A DNA stretch of 64,000 bases, from NCBI GenBank assembly GCA_963576725.1, contig OY755252.1:24252655-24316654 (forward strand), read 5' to 3'. Below, piece by piece: positions 13,301 through 27,400 of the stretch. The notes under the pieces are model-generated. The model did no database searches. It saw nothing but the letters and a program-made list of their open reading frames with translations, and was not told the DNA's origin. Within the stretch, counting starts at the first letter, position 1; each line of letters starts with the position of its first letter. The position numbers and the translations under genes are program-made. The stretch is from Azorinus chamasolen. Taxonomy: Eukaryota > Mollusca > Bivalvia > Cardiida > Solecurtidae.

Positions 13301-16300
13301 TTATGAACCCCGGATCAAAATTGACCCCGCCCTGGGGCTTAACAGTTTTTCATAGGAAAATCTTTAAAATATCTCCTCCTCCAAATCTGTAAGGTCTAGA
13401 CTCTTTATATTTAGTATGTAGCATCATCTGATGGTTTTCTACCAAGATTTTTCAAATTATGCAATCTGTCATTGAAATCATTAATCTGTTACGAACAGGT
13501 GAGCGATTAAGGGCCATTATGGCCCTCTTGTTTGGTTCTTGTGTCATGGTCAAAGTTACTAACAATTGAAACAATTAAAATGTTTTCTGGTCACTATTGC
13601 AGACAAATTGGTTTTCATGATATTGCTACATTAGGGACCTGTTTGTTTAGATTACAAACAATCTTGAAACCAGTCAAATTATATATTCAATGTTTCATTT
13701 TTATATACTTTTCAGAACCAGTCTCAAGAAAAAGCCTGCGAAGTTCCAGAGGACTTTGTAAGATAATTATACAGTAAAACTTGCCTTAAGCCTTTCCCTG
13801 TTCTGTGTTTGTACCAAATTTCAATACCTACTGAATATTCATGAACAAAATAATTAAAATGAAATATGGAAGGCAGAATATTATAGCAATTTTAGAAAGT
13901 AAAGAAACAGATCTTTCAAATTCCATTAGCAAACAGAGCAGAGCCTGATTAGATGGTTCCTATAGGAGCCTTCTCTGTTTGCAAATGCGTGAAAATGCAT
14001 TTATATGAAGGAAAGGTTTAACCCTTTACCTGGTGAATATTCATGGAAGAAATAATGACATCATGAATATTAATTAGCTGAATTTTTATAATGGCAAATG
14101 AACACACGATATGTTAGCCATAGCAGAAAAGTCAAAATTTTGTTGTTCCATAAGCAAACAGAGCAGACCCTGATCGGACAGTTCCCTCAGGAGCTGTTTA
14201 ATCTAGGTCATTTATGATATAATATAGATATAGTAAAACGGCGATAATCCCAGGATGGATTTTCCGAGTATATGGTCTAATCCGAGGGAATTTATATGGT
14301 TTGGACACGAAATCTATTACTTTAATACAACAATGTACAGTGTAATCCGAGTTTGAAAATCTGGTTTTTCGAGCACATGCTCGGTCCCTTCAATGAATTA
14401 TTTCTTTAAATTACCTGCCTAATCCGAGCATGCATCACGGACACTTCAAAGTCAATATATCACACCTCCTTAATTGATGTCTCGCGATTCTGTGTGCCCC
14501 GGCATTTAGAGGCAGTTTTGTGTTTGTTTTGCAACTGAATGTGAATTACACCGGGTCCACCAGTATACGCGTATGTTGGCGGTAATTGTGAGTTCAACCT
14601 GTACAACCCATAATTATATTTAATGCATCTGGGTCCATGCTTATAAAGCTTTTAATTAAGTCTGAGTTTCGTTCTCAAGCTTTTGATTGGTCAGATTTGA
14701 GTTCTCAAGCTTATGTTTGGTCAGATTTGAGCCAAGGGCTCAAATCTGACCAATCAAAAACTTGAGAACGAATTCAAACTCAACTAAAAGTTTTATAAGC
14801 ATGGACCCTGTTCTTTACTTATATTATTATATACTTATCACAGCTGCAACCGAAGGTCAGTGGACCCTTTACAATAAACCCAAACTTTGTTTCAAACTAT
14901 TAGATATAGAACCGTCATAGCTTATATCCTTATTCTTAAAAAGATTTTAGTTTGCCTGATTTTCCATTCGTCAACATTTCATTTAGTTGTGGATATTAAC
15001 AAACATCCTCACTTTGCTACCATGCTGTTTTGTGATAAGGAAAATCAGGGCAAGTTAGTTAATAATCTGAACACTCTGCTTCGTTCGTCTGAAATACTCT
15101 ATAAAGAATGTTTATCTCTCATAGCAAGCTTCTGGTTGAACGAGACTTGTCTAAAAATACGCAAAAAAATCAATTAACTGTTCAGCATTCTGATGGCAAA
15201 AAGCACAAGTTGAATGCACAAAGTTATTATTTCATGGATAATCTGAGGGTAGCGGTAATCAGACCATTTTCTCAGTTCCTGACAGCCCTCAGATTATTGC
15301 CATTTTACTGTAATTTTAATTATAGGAAATTTTAGAATGGCATTGTAAACAATGGAAATGTTTTACCCAACTATAGAACCATATCTATTTTATTTCATAT
15401 TAAGCAAACAGGGTATACCCAGATCGGAAAGTTCCTTTGGGTGCAATATAAATGAAGTAATGAGTTAACCGTTTCCCTGTTCTATATTTAGACCAATTTT
15501 CAATACCTACTGAATATTCATGAACAATTAGTTAAAATGAAATATGGAAGATGTAACATTGTAGCCATTTTAGAAAGTCAAGAAACAGATCTTTCAAATT
15601 CCATTAGCAAACAGAGTAGATCCTGATCAGACGGCTCCTCTAGGAGCCGTCTGATCTGGGTCTACTCTGTTTGCAAATGCGTGAAAAGGCAAAGAGTTGT
15701 AGAGACTCACATCTTTCTATAAATCTTTACTTCATGAATAGTCATTTAAGAAATAATGGCATCATGAATATTAATTAGCTGAAAGTTTATAATGACATAC
15801 GAAAATGGGCTACGTTGCCATGGAAGAACCTGTAGAATTAGACGGAGCAACAGATAAATGTGCGTACTCAAGTACTAAATTCGTCATTTCTCCATTAACT
15901 CTCTGTTGTGACCACTCTTTAGAATTGTCTAGAAGAGGTGATTCTAAAGAGTGGTCACAACATAGGGTTTGGTGGAGAAATAAAGAAGTTATTCTTGAAA
16001 ATGTTTAAATTTACGCATCTTATCTGGACCTCTGATTAGATCTGTATTATTTCATAATAAACAGCAAACCCTGATCAGTTTGATCCTACAGGAACTGTCT
16101 GATCTGCATCTCCACTGTTTGCAAAGACCTTAACCCTTTCCCTCATATAAACGCCTTTTCACGCATTTGCAAACAGAGTAGACCCAGATCAGACGGCTCC
16201 TAATGGAGCCGTCTGATCAGGGTCTGCTCTGTTTGCTTGTAGCATCTGATAGATCTATATATTAAGTTTCTAAAATAGCTGAGGTGCTCCACCTTCCATA

Positions 16301-18424
16301 TTTCATTATAACTATAATGTCTATGAATATTCAGTAGGTATTGAAATCTGGACTAAATATAGAACAGGGAAAGGCCTTAAAAGATGTGTCTGTGGAGCAA
16401 ATATTGATGGGCTGTTCCAGTCTGAAAATTGATAGTTAACCCTTTACTCCATGAATATCCTTGTAAGAAATAATGACGTCATGAATATAATATTAAAGTT
16501 TAATTGTTATAGTAGCAAATGGGTATGGGAATTTTAGGGCATGACTGAAACTAGAATCATACCTGTATTATGTCATAAGCAAACAGAGCAGACCCTGATC
16601 TATGACGTATCTATGGAGTGAAGACTTACCACTTCGAATGTGAGACACTTGTGCACTGTTATTTACAGTGTAGACCCAGATCAGAGGGGTCCTAGGGGAT
16701 CTGCACTGTTTGTCATTCAAACTCCTATAGTAAGTTCAGGCCTTTCATACAGAGTATATGTACAGAGACTCTGTAGTTAACCCTTTCTTTTATATAAACT
16801 TGTCCTTGCGCTGTTATAAGAAAATAATCTAATTAATATTCATGACGTTATTATTTCTTACATGAATATTCACGGAGGAAAGGGTTTACCCTTACAGTGC
16901 AGGACACGAGTCTTTAATGTCCTTTGCAAACGATGTAGACCAAGATGAGAGGGCTCCTAGAGGAGCCCTCTCATCAGGGTCTGCACTGTTTGTCATGTTC
17001 CACTTTTCTTTAGAAAATCCCTAGATATTCACCATAAGCTTGATCTGTTTGAATTTTGAAATAGTCCATTTGAAAATTCAGCATCGTAAATGTTAAACAC
17101 TGATGGGCTATTCTACTTTAACAATTCAGTGCTGTATAAGTTGAGTCTCTTCTCTAGAGAGTCAGAGACTCTAAGGTACATGTATCCCGATTCATGATGT
17201 TTTTGCAGAGGGTGGAATTTACCCGCCACGATGACTTCTGGATAAGTCACATGGCTGTTAGACTGTTTGTCAAGAATGCTGTGTATGCGCCCTTTGTGAA
17301 AAGCTTCTTCCCTGATAAAGTCGGAATCACTCCCTCAGACACGTCCATACACAAGTATGAAGAAGGTATTACAGGTAAGGAGAAAATTCCAATAGGTTAT
17401 TATACCCCCACAAATGAAGTTTTTGGGGGGGTGTATACTGGAGTCACCATGTCCGTCCGTCCGTCCACTCTTCCATCCGTCCAGCTTGTCCGGATCATAA
17501 CTTCCAACTTATAAAAGCTGTTGACTTCAAACTTCATATAGACATATACAGATAAATATAATTGACCGCAAGTGCAGTGCACAAAGTCCACAACTCTATC
17601 TGCAGTATTTTTGGAGTTATTGCCCTTTGTTATTTTTGCCAAAATTTGACTTGTCCGGATCATAACTTCTAAAGTATAAAAGCTATTGACTTCTAACTTC
17701 ATATACAGATAGACCACATTGGCCCCAAGTGCATTGCACAAGGTCCATACCTCTGTCTGCAGTATTTTTGGAGCTATTGCCCTTCGTTATTTTTGTAAAA
17801 ATCTGGCTTGTCCGGATCATAATTTCGAAAATATAAAAGCCATTGACTTCAAACTTCATATACAGATAGACCATATTGACCCCAAGTGCAGTGCACAAGG
17901 TCCATAACTCTGTCTGCAGTATTTTTGGAGCTATTGCCCTTTGTTATTTTTGTAAAAATCTGGCTTGTCCGGATCATAACTTCTAAAGTATAAAAGCCAT
18001 TGACTTAAAACTTGATATTCAGATAGACCACATTGACCCCAAGTGCAGTGCACCAGGTCCATAACTCTGTCTGCAGTATTTTGGGAGTTATTTCCCTTTG
18101 TTATTTTTGTCAAAATCTGGCTTGTTCTGATCATAAACATCCAAAGTATAAAACCTATTGACTTCAAACTTCATATACAGATAGATCATATTGAGCGCAA
18201 GTGCAGTGCACAAGGTCCATTAATGAACATTATCCTGACACATTTGCCTCTTGTGACTAGACCCTACTGGGTGGTGGGAGAGTATGAATCACCTAGGTCT
18301 AGTTCCAATAAGTTTTGCTAAATTGTGTATTATTTATCCCTTTTCTCCATTTAGGAAATAATGACTATGAATTATGTCTCCCCCCATATTTATATGGGGG
18401 AGACATATTGTTTTCGTGAGAGTT

Positions 18425-18458
<34 letters not shown>

Positions 18459-21400
18459 CCGTCTGTCCGTCTGTCTGTCTGTCTGTCCGTCACACTTTTT
18501 GTCCGGACGATAACTTCAATATGCCTGATGCCAGTTGATTGAAACTTCATATATGGAAAGAGCATAATGAGAGGAAGTGTCATGCACAAGGTCCATAACT
18601 CTGGCTTCACTAATATTGGAGTTATTGCCCTTTGTAAAAAAAAATCACACTTTTTTGTCCGGACGATAACTCCTATATGGCTCATGCAATTGGATTGAAA
18701 CTTCATATATGGAAAGATCATGACGAGAGGAAGTGTCATGCACAAGGTCCATAACTCTGGCTTCTATAATATTGGAGTTATTGCCCTTTGTAAAAAATAT
18801 CATAATTTTTTGTCCGGACAATAACTTCAATATGCCTGATGCCAGTTGATTGAAACTTCATATATGGAAAGAGCATAATGAGAGGAAGTGTCATGCACAA
18901 GGTCCATAACTCTGGCTTCACTAATATTGGAGTTATTGCCCTTTGTAAAAAAAATCATAATTTTTTGTCCGGATGATTACTCCTATGTGACACATGCCAT
19001 TGGAGTGAAACTTCATACATGGAACGATCATGATAAGAGAAAGTGTCATGCATAAGATCCTTAACTCGAGCTTCAATAAATTTAGAGTTATTGCCCCTTG
19101 TACATTTGTTTAATTCTTTTTTGTCCGGACGATAACTCCTACATGGCTCTTGCCATCGTATTGAAACTTCATACATGGAAAGAGCATGATGAGAGAAAGT
19201 GTCATGAACAAGGGCCATAATTCTGGCTTCAATACTTTTGGAGTTATTGCCCTTTGTTACATTTTTTGGCCGATCAATAACTCCTGTTCGACTGATGCTA
19301 TTGGAATGACATTTTATTTTTGGAAAGAGCATGATGAAAGTAAGTGTCATGCACAAGGGCCATAAATCTGGTATCAGTATTTTTGGAGTTATTAACTGTT
19401 ATGATTTTCTTCTTGAAAAATGTAGTGTGGAAAACGCATAATGAGGGGAAGTATCATTCATCAAGACCATAACATTTTTAGTGATTTCCCTTTACATATT
19501 GTTTTTATTAGAGGGGAGACATCCGTTTTTGTGACAAAAACCTCTAGTTATTAACTGAATTTTCATAATGGAATATTTTAGCCATGGCAGAATTTGTAGA
19601 ATCAGACCTATATCATTTCTTAACCCTGTCCTTCATATAAATATGTTTTCACGCATTTACAAACAGAGAAGACCAAGATCAGATGGCTAATAAACTTTGA
19701 AATATCAGCTCCTTTACTTTCTTAATGGCTACAATGTTCCACCTTCCACATTTCATTATAACTATTTTGTCCATGGATATTCAGAGGGTACTGAAATTTA
19801 AAATAAACATAGAAAGGGATAAGCAAGCAAGGTCTACCCTTTTGTAAGGGCAGATAAAGGGTTGCTATATTTATTCATGAGATCATGAATTTTAAGGAGA
19901 TGAGCAGAGCTGCAGATAAGGGTGCACCCCCAAATACTTAAATCATCATTTCTCCACCAAACCCTATACTGTGACCACTCTTCAGAATCGTCTCCACCAA
20001 ACCCTATACTGTAACCACTCTTTAGAATCATCTCCACCAAACCCTATATTGTGACCACTCTTTAGAATCGTCTCGTAGAGTATAGGGTCATAGTGTAGGA
20101 TTTGATGGAGAAATAAAGGAGTTATTCTTGAAAATGTAGTTGTACGCATCTTATCTAGAGCTCTGGATGAGATTATAAAATGACAATATGAACAAGAACA
20201 TGTTTGACCATAGTACAAAGTGTATAATCAGATCTGTATTATTTCACGAACAAACAGAGCAGACACTGATCGACCCATCTGATCTTGGTCTGCTATGTTT
20301 GCAATGAAGTCAATAGGTATATCAGTGATGTCAAGAGTTAACCATCTTTGCAAACAGATTAAACCCAGATCAGGTTAACCCTTTCCCTCATATATAAACA
20401 TGTTTTCTCGCATTTGCAAACAGATTAGACACAGACGCTGGGTCACTCTCTGTCTCATCTGGATACAAGCTGTTTGCAGCCTGGTCATGATTAGCGAGAA
20501 AAGGGTTAAATTTACTAGAAGATTTTGAATGATGAACAGTGTAAACCTTGATCAGAAAAAACTCTTGGAATATTCTGTGACCTGGGTCTACACTGTTTTG
20601 CCAAGGACAGGTAACTTATGTCACACATTCAATGAATTAGTAACCCTTTATTTGATGAATACTCATTTAACCTGTTCCTTCATATCATCACCGTTTCATG
20701 CATTTGCAAACAGAGCCATCTGATCAGTCTGCTCTGTTTGCTTATGATATAATATAGATATGGAACTACAATTTCTGCCATGGCCAAAACCTTGTGTGTT
20801 CATGTGTTATTATTAGGGCTGTCACGGTTAGACAATTATTGAACCGGTTAATCGGGAACGCCGAACCGAACCGTAACCGGTTAACCGCCATGTTTATCAT
20901 CCGTGTCAGACTGTATATAGCATAAAGCATGGTGCGCTATATATTCGGAAATTAAATCCTATTTGGGCCGATATAAGACTTGAAAAACCTGTTGACATCC
21001 TGCTTGACTCATTTGTTGACCGAAATCATATAACCATTCATTTCAATCTGATAGAATTATGGCGAAAGTGAAAGTAAGAATTGTGTTTACCTTTCGAGTC
21101 TCAACTTCCGCTAGACTGGTCTACTGTAAAATTATTAACTTCCGTTATGAATGTGTACTGACTAAAAGTGCAGGTTCGAATGCCCTTCCACTTTACTGTA
21201 ATGCTTGTAAAAGTAATAGTACACACTACACAGAGATGAGGAAAATTGGATAAAATTGAGAACATTGGTTTATTGGTAGACAAGTGTACATGATAACCCA
21301 TCGATAGGCATGTGGAAAACTGTGTTACATTTCAATTAGATATGAGGGATAGAGACAGTTTTTTTTAAAAAATTTTTACAGTGATACGTAGCTCGACGTG

Positions 21401-24400
21401 AATTAAATGAAATAAGAAATGTTTACATAAGATATGTATATGTGTACAGCCCGACTAGTCGGATACCTTTTCTCCATCATAGAATGTCGAAGGAATCAAA
21501 ATGACTTAAATGACAGTATAAAATATTATTTTTAGCGTAATTTACTTTCCCAAATTATTACAGGCGGTTCACGGTTAGTGAAATTTTGAACCGGTTAGAA
21601 CAACGAACCGAACCGTCAACGATTAACCGAGTAACCGTGACAGCCCTAGTTATTATAACGCATTAATATAATTTATATTCATAACATCAGTATTTCTTAC
21701 ATGAATATTCATGGAGGAAAGGGTCAAGATATACATGTAATTACTTAGTAATCAGCTGAATTTTGGTTATGGTAATCAACAAATGAACTGTTTGCCATGA
21801 CAGAAACTGTAGAATCAGGGTCCATGCTTATAAAGCTTTTAGTTGAGTCTGAGTTTAGTTCTCAAGCATTTGATTGGTCAGATTTGAGTTCTCAAGCTTT
21901 TGATTGGTCAGATTTGAGCCAGAGGCTCAAATCTGACCAATCAAAAACTTGAGAACGAACTCAGACTCAACTAAACGTTTTATAAGCATGGAGCCTGATC
22001 TATATTATTCCATAAGCAAACAGAGTATACCCTGATGTGGGTATGCTCTGCAAAAGGTGCAAATATACATCTATATAGGGTACAGGGTTATTGCAGCAAC
22101 AAAGCAACAGATAATTGTGCCTACACAGATCCTAAAATTGTCATTTCTCCACCAAACCCTATGTTGTGACCACTCTTTAGAATCATATCGAAGAGACGAT
22201 TCTAAAGAGTGGTCACAAATTCACAACACAGGGTTTTGTAAAGAAAAAAAATACTTGTCTTTGCCCTTTACCTGTGTGAATATTAATGAATAAAAGTTCA
22301 GTATAACCCCTATACACCAGAATTTTAGTAGAGAAGAAGCAGGTGGCTGCTTAATGCAGGAAGAAAGCCATGCAGAAAGCTCCTAGAGGAGCTTTCTGCA
22401 TGACTTTCACCTTGCAAAAAATTAAACATAACAGTTTAACATCAAGTTTAGAGGAGTTTTACTGTACTTATAATGGCATTATGAACAAGGAAAGTTAACC
22501 TTTCCCTCATACAATCGCTTTTTCAAGCCTTTGCAACAGAGTAGACCAATATCAGACAGCTTTTTAGGAGCCACCTTTTCAGGGCCTGGTCTGTTTACTT
22601 ACGAAATTATTATAGATCTGACTCTACCAATGCCAAAAACTGCGGCATACATATGTTATTATAAAACTTCAGCTAATAAATAGTCATGATGTCATTACTT
22701 CTTACCAGGATATTCAACATGTAAAGGGTTAACCCTTTACCTCATAAAAATGCCTTTTAATGCATTTGCAAACAGAGTAGACCTAAATCAGACGACTCCC
22801 ATAAGAGCCTCATGATCAGGGTCTGCTCTATTTGTTTATGACATGATATAGAACTCTTTCTATAGTTTTTGTCAAAGCAAAATTTCCCTTGAAAGTTTTA
22901 CAGTACACATATACAAATTCAGCTAATATATATTCCTGCAGTCATGATTTCTTACATGAATATTGAACAGGGAAAGGATAAAAGACAAGCAATATTACTT
23001 CTTTGAATGACTGCTTTAGACCGGTGTTAATTTTTATACCCCTGCAAATGAAGTTTGAGAGGGGGTATATAGGAGTCAGTGTGTTGGTCGGACAGTCTTG
23101 CACCAAAATGTTTGTTTTGCATTAAGGCAGTTGAGAGCGAGTATTCTCACATACCTTCCCTTATCTCCGAGTTAGAACAACAGGTTAAGATTTCCTTATC
23201 TGTAACACGTGTAAGATCACTTTAGAATGTATGACGTCATATATGACGTCAAGCCATGGAAACTTATGTTTACATGTCATTTAAACGACGAAAATACACT
23301 TTTTTGATATGTGAGAAAAAGAATCTGATGCTCGTTGTCTTTTAAGATCACATGTTCCTAAACTCACCAAGAAAATGTTATTAAGCTCGCCAAGGCTCGC
23401 TTAATGACATTTTCTAAGGCTCGTTTAGGAACATGTGATCTTAAAAGACAACTCGCAACAGATCCTCTATTTCCATCACCTTTAGTGATAGTTCTAGTTT
23501 GTTCTTTTTTGTCTTTACAGAAGTGCGCCCTTTCCTCCATCCACTGCAGGACGTGGTTGAGAGCTCGCTGGCCTACAGTCTTCCCCCACATTACCTGTCT
23601 GATGAGGAACACAGCGAGTTTACTATGTTCTCCAAAAGTTCTCTCGTGAACGGTTTTCTGATCATTCGCAATACCGCTGTTACTCTCTGGAATCTCAATG
23701 TTAAGGTATGTTCTCTGTCAACTACACATAACCCTTTCCTCCATGAGTACGCCTTTCTATGCCTTTGCAAAAAGAGTAGACTCAGATCGGATGGCTTCTG
23801 TAGGAACTGATCAGGGTCTGCTCTGTTTGCTTTGTGATATAATATAGATATGAATATGCAGTTTTTGCCGTGACCAAAAATCATATGTTCAGGAGCCGTC
23901 TGATCAGGGTCTGCTCTGTTTGCTTATGATATAATATAGATATGAATATGCAGTTTTTGCCGTGACCAAAAATCATATGTTCATGTGCCCTTAGGTCCCT
24001 TTATAAATTAATCTAATTGATATTCATGATGTAATTACTCCTCACATGGATATTCATGGAGTAAAGGGTTAATTCTTTGCATACAAACACTATCACCTTC
24101 CACAATTCTGAAAAATAATTCCCTCCATTTCTCTTCAAAGATGTAGTCAGAATGACAAATAGTTAGGATCCTGATGATGCAAGCCACTAGAGAAGACCCA
24201 GAGAAGCCATCTGATCAGGGTCTGCTGTGTTTGCTAATGGAATTTGATAGATCTGTTTCTGGCTACACTTTTCCACCTTCCATATTTCTTAACTATTTTC
24301 TACGTGAATATTCAGTAGGTATTAAACCTGTTAGAGATGCTTTTTAATGCCTTTACAAACAGATTAGCCCCAAATCAGATGGTTCCTGTACGGGCCAATT

Positions 24401-27400
24401 TATCAAGGTCTGCGACATTCGTTTATGGAGTAATGTAGATCTCTGTTTCTACAGTTCCGCCATGGTACAAAATTCCGTCGTTGATAATTCCATATATTAA
24501 ATCAGCTAATATTCATATAACAATCTGGGTCCATGCTTATAAAGCTTTTAGTTGAGTCTGAGTTTCGTTCTCAAGCTTTTGATTGGTCAGATTTGAGTTC
24601 TCAGACTCAACTAAAAGTTTTATAAGCATGGACCCAGTTCTTACATGGCTATTTTTAGATGTAAAGGGTGAAAGGTTAACCCTTTCCCTCATATAAACAC
24701 CTTTTCACGCCTTTGCAAACAGAGTAGACTCAGATCAGATGGCTTCTGTAGGAGCCATAAGGTCAGGATCGCTCTGTTTGCCTATGAAATTATAATAGAT
24801 CTGATTCTACAGTTTTTATCAATACAAAAAGTTTCTGTTTCCATTTGCCATTATAAAACTTCAGCTAGTATATATATATTCATGTTGCCATTATTTCGTA
24901 CATGATTATTTAACACATTTCCTCATAGTGACGCATTTTGACGCCTCTGTAAAAGTCACTTTTTGAAACCATTGTGGTAAATTGAGCATATAGGAGCAAA
25001 TGCTGTCACAAAGGTTTCAAAACTACACAATTCTAATATTCTCATTTTCTATAGTTAATGCTCCTTTTCGGTAGATTAATTTAAAGAGGTTGGGTCTAAA
25101 AATAGCCTAGGAGTGAATGAGTGTTTCTAAAGTGGGACATAACCAGCAGTGTAGATACAGATCAGAGGGCTCCTGAATGACAAATTAATCACAAATAGAA
25201 TTGTGAGTGACAGTCAAGTAGTTGTGCTGTATTTTACCTAATGAATGCCAGAAACATATTTACTGGCACTTGCAAAAATAGGTAGACCAGGATCATGGGA
25301 TTCTTGCAAGAGCTGTCTGATCTGGGTTGGCACCATTTGGCATCTGATCAGGGTCTGCACTGTTGGCATCAAATTTATTCATTTCATATTGAATGGTCTA
25401 TACCGTTAACCTTTCCTTCATACAAACACTTTTTACATGCCTATGCAAGCAGAGTAGACCCAGATTAGATGGTTTCTGTAGGAGCAGTCTGATCAGGGTC
25501 TGCTCTGTTTGCTTATGACATAAAATAAGATATGATTCTACAGATTCTGCCTTGGTCGAAGATTCCTGTGTTCATGTGCCATTTTAAAACATTAATCTTA
25601 TTAATATTCATGATGTCATAATTTCTTACATGAATATTCTTTGAGTAAAGGGTTAACATATGATGGACCATTCCACTTTGAAATTCAGCATTCAAAGAAT
25701 GGGTCTAATTACACAATTTCTTACAGAAATGGGTGACAATAGACCGATGTATGAACTACATCAATATGAGGGGCTTGTCTCGGGTATGGCTAGCCCAACA
25801 GGTAGGGCCCATACTGCAGTTCCTCACAGAGACGGGTTTCATCAACCATGGAGTGGCCAGCATACCTAAACACATAGACTTCCTACCAGTGATCAGTGAG
25901 AATCAAAAGGTATGAAATATCTTAAATCCGTGATTGCGGAATAATTTTACACCAATGATTCTTGAATTATATTCTAAAATGTAAGCCTTCTCCCTCAAAT
26001 CATGTTTGCACAGGGTTGCCACATGTCAGGGAAAAAATTTTTTTTTTCAATGTCAGGGAATGTCGGGGAATTTTGTGAAATGTCAGGGGAATTTGAAAAT
26101 ATGGGCAAATGTCAGGGAATTGTCAGGGAATTTTGAAAAAAATGAGAACGAAGACCATATATTTTAAAGTTCCTCAGAAATATAACAATTTATGACAGAA
26201 AGACCAAATGTCGCGATGTAACATGTCAGGGAAAATTAGAATTATGACAGGGAAATGTCTGAATTGTCAGGGAATTTTATCTCCTCTGATTTGTGGCAAC
26301 CCTGATGCAAACAGCTTGGATCCAGATGAGTAACTCGGTGTCTTGATACAGATTTCATGATAATTTGACACATATCTTAACAGAGCTACAGATAAAGGTT
26401 TTTACCCAAATAAAAAAATCATCATTTCTCCTCCAAACCCTATGTTTTGACCACTCTTTAGAATCATCACGAAGAGAGGTCACAGTATAGGAATTGGTGG
26501 AGAAAAAAGGAGCTATTCTTGAAAATATTTAAATTTACGCAACTTATCTGAACCTCTGTCTTAATCATGAGTAGATGGCGTGTCTCATACAAAACTATAA
26601 TTCTAGCATCAGCCATTTTATGCAAATATTTTTGTAAGCTTTAACTTTCTTACTCCTTGACAGATTTCAATGTTTTTCTGTTAATTTTAACCATTAACCT
26701 GATAATCCGTCCATTGTATGCCATTGCATACAGAGCAGACCCAGATCAGATGGTTCCTGTAAGAACTGTCTGATCAGGGTTTGCTCTGTTTGAATATAGG
26801 AAGTATATAGATCCAATTCTAGAGATTCTATAGGAGCCATCTGATCTGGGTCTACTCTGTTTGCTAATAGAATTTGAAAAATCTGTTTCCTTACTTTCTA
26901 AAATGGCTACATCAGCTTTAACCCATACCTGCATATTGACGACTTTTGACTTGGCTATTCTTAAAAAAATTGATACACATTTTATGTGTTGCTATGTGTT
27001 TTTCAGCATCCTGTGATAATTGTTGGGGGAGGACTTGCTGGCCTAGCAGCAGCTAGGCAGCTCACAAACTTTGGAATACAGGTGAGGTTGAGTTTTGATA
27101 AGGGAGGTAACTCTGTTAGGACAATGAGTAATTGCTATATTTACATACTGTAGTTATACCCACCTAGCCTGAAGTTGTTTTAGCGTGATGGGTATATTCT
27201 GGAATTGTGTTGTCCTTCCTTCTCTTTGTCCATCCATATATAAGATTTCATATCCGTCCATCTCTTTGTCCATCCATAGATCAAGGGCTTGGTGCAAAAC
27301 TATTCAAACTCCTTCACAAAGTGAAGGAGTTAGAATAGGTTTGCACCAAGCCCTCGAGATGAGATTTTGTATTGTCGGTATGTCCCTTTGTCCATCCATA

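Noticed and set aside
14887..15335. 96- and 75-codon frames as Tigger transposase
   Set aside because: Located inside a TIR-bounded element, but no DDE or CENP-B-like motif is visible, so not annotated as a coding region.
17400..19356. Minus-strand open frames of 60-133 codons (CMTLPLIM, YEVSIQWHE patterns)
   Set aside because: They repeat with the tandem monomer, recur at 36249-37356, and have no gene-like context.
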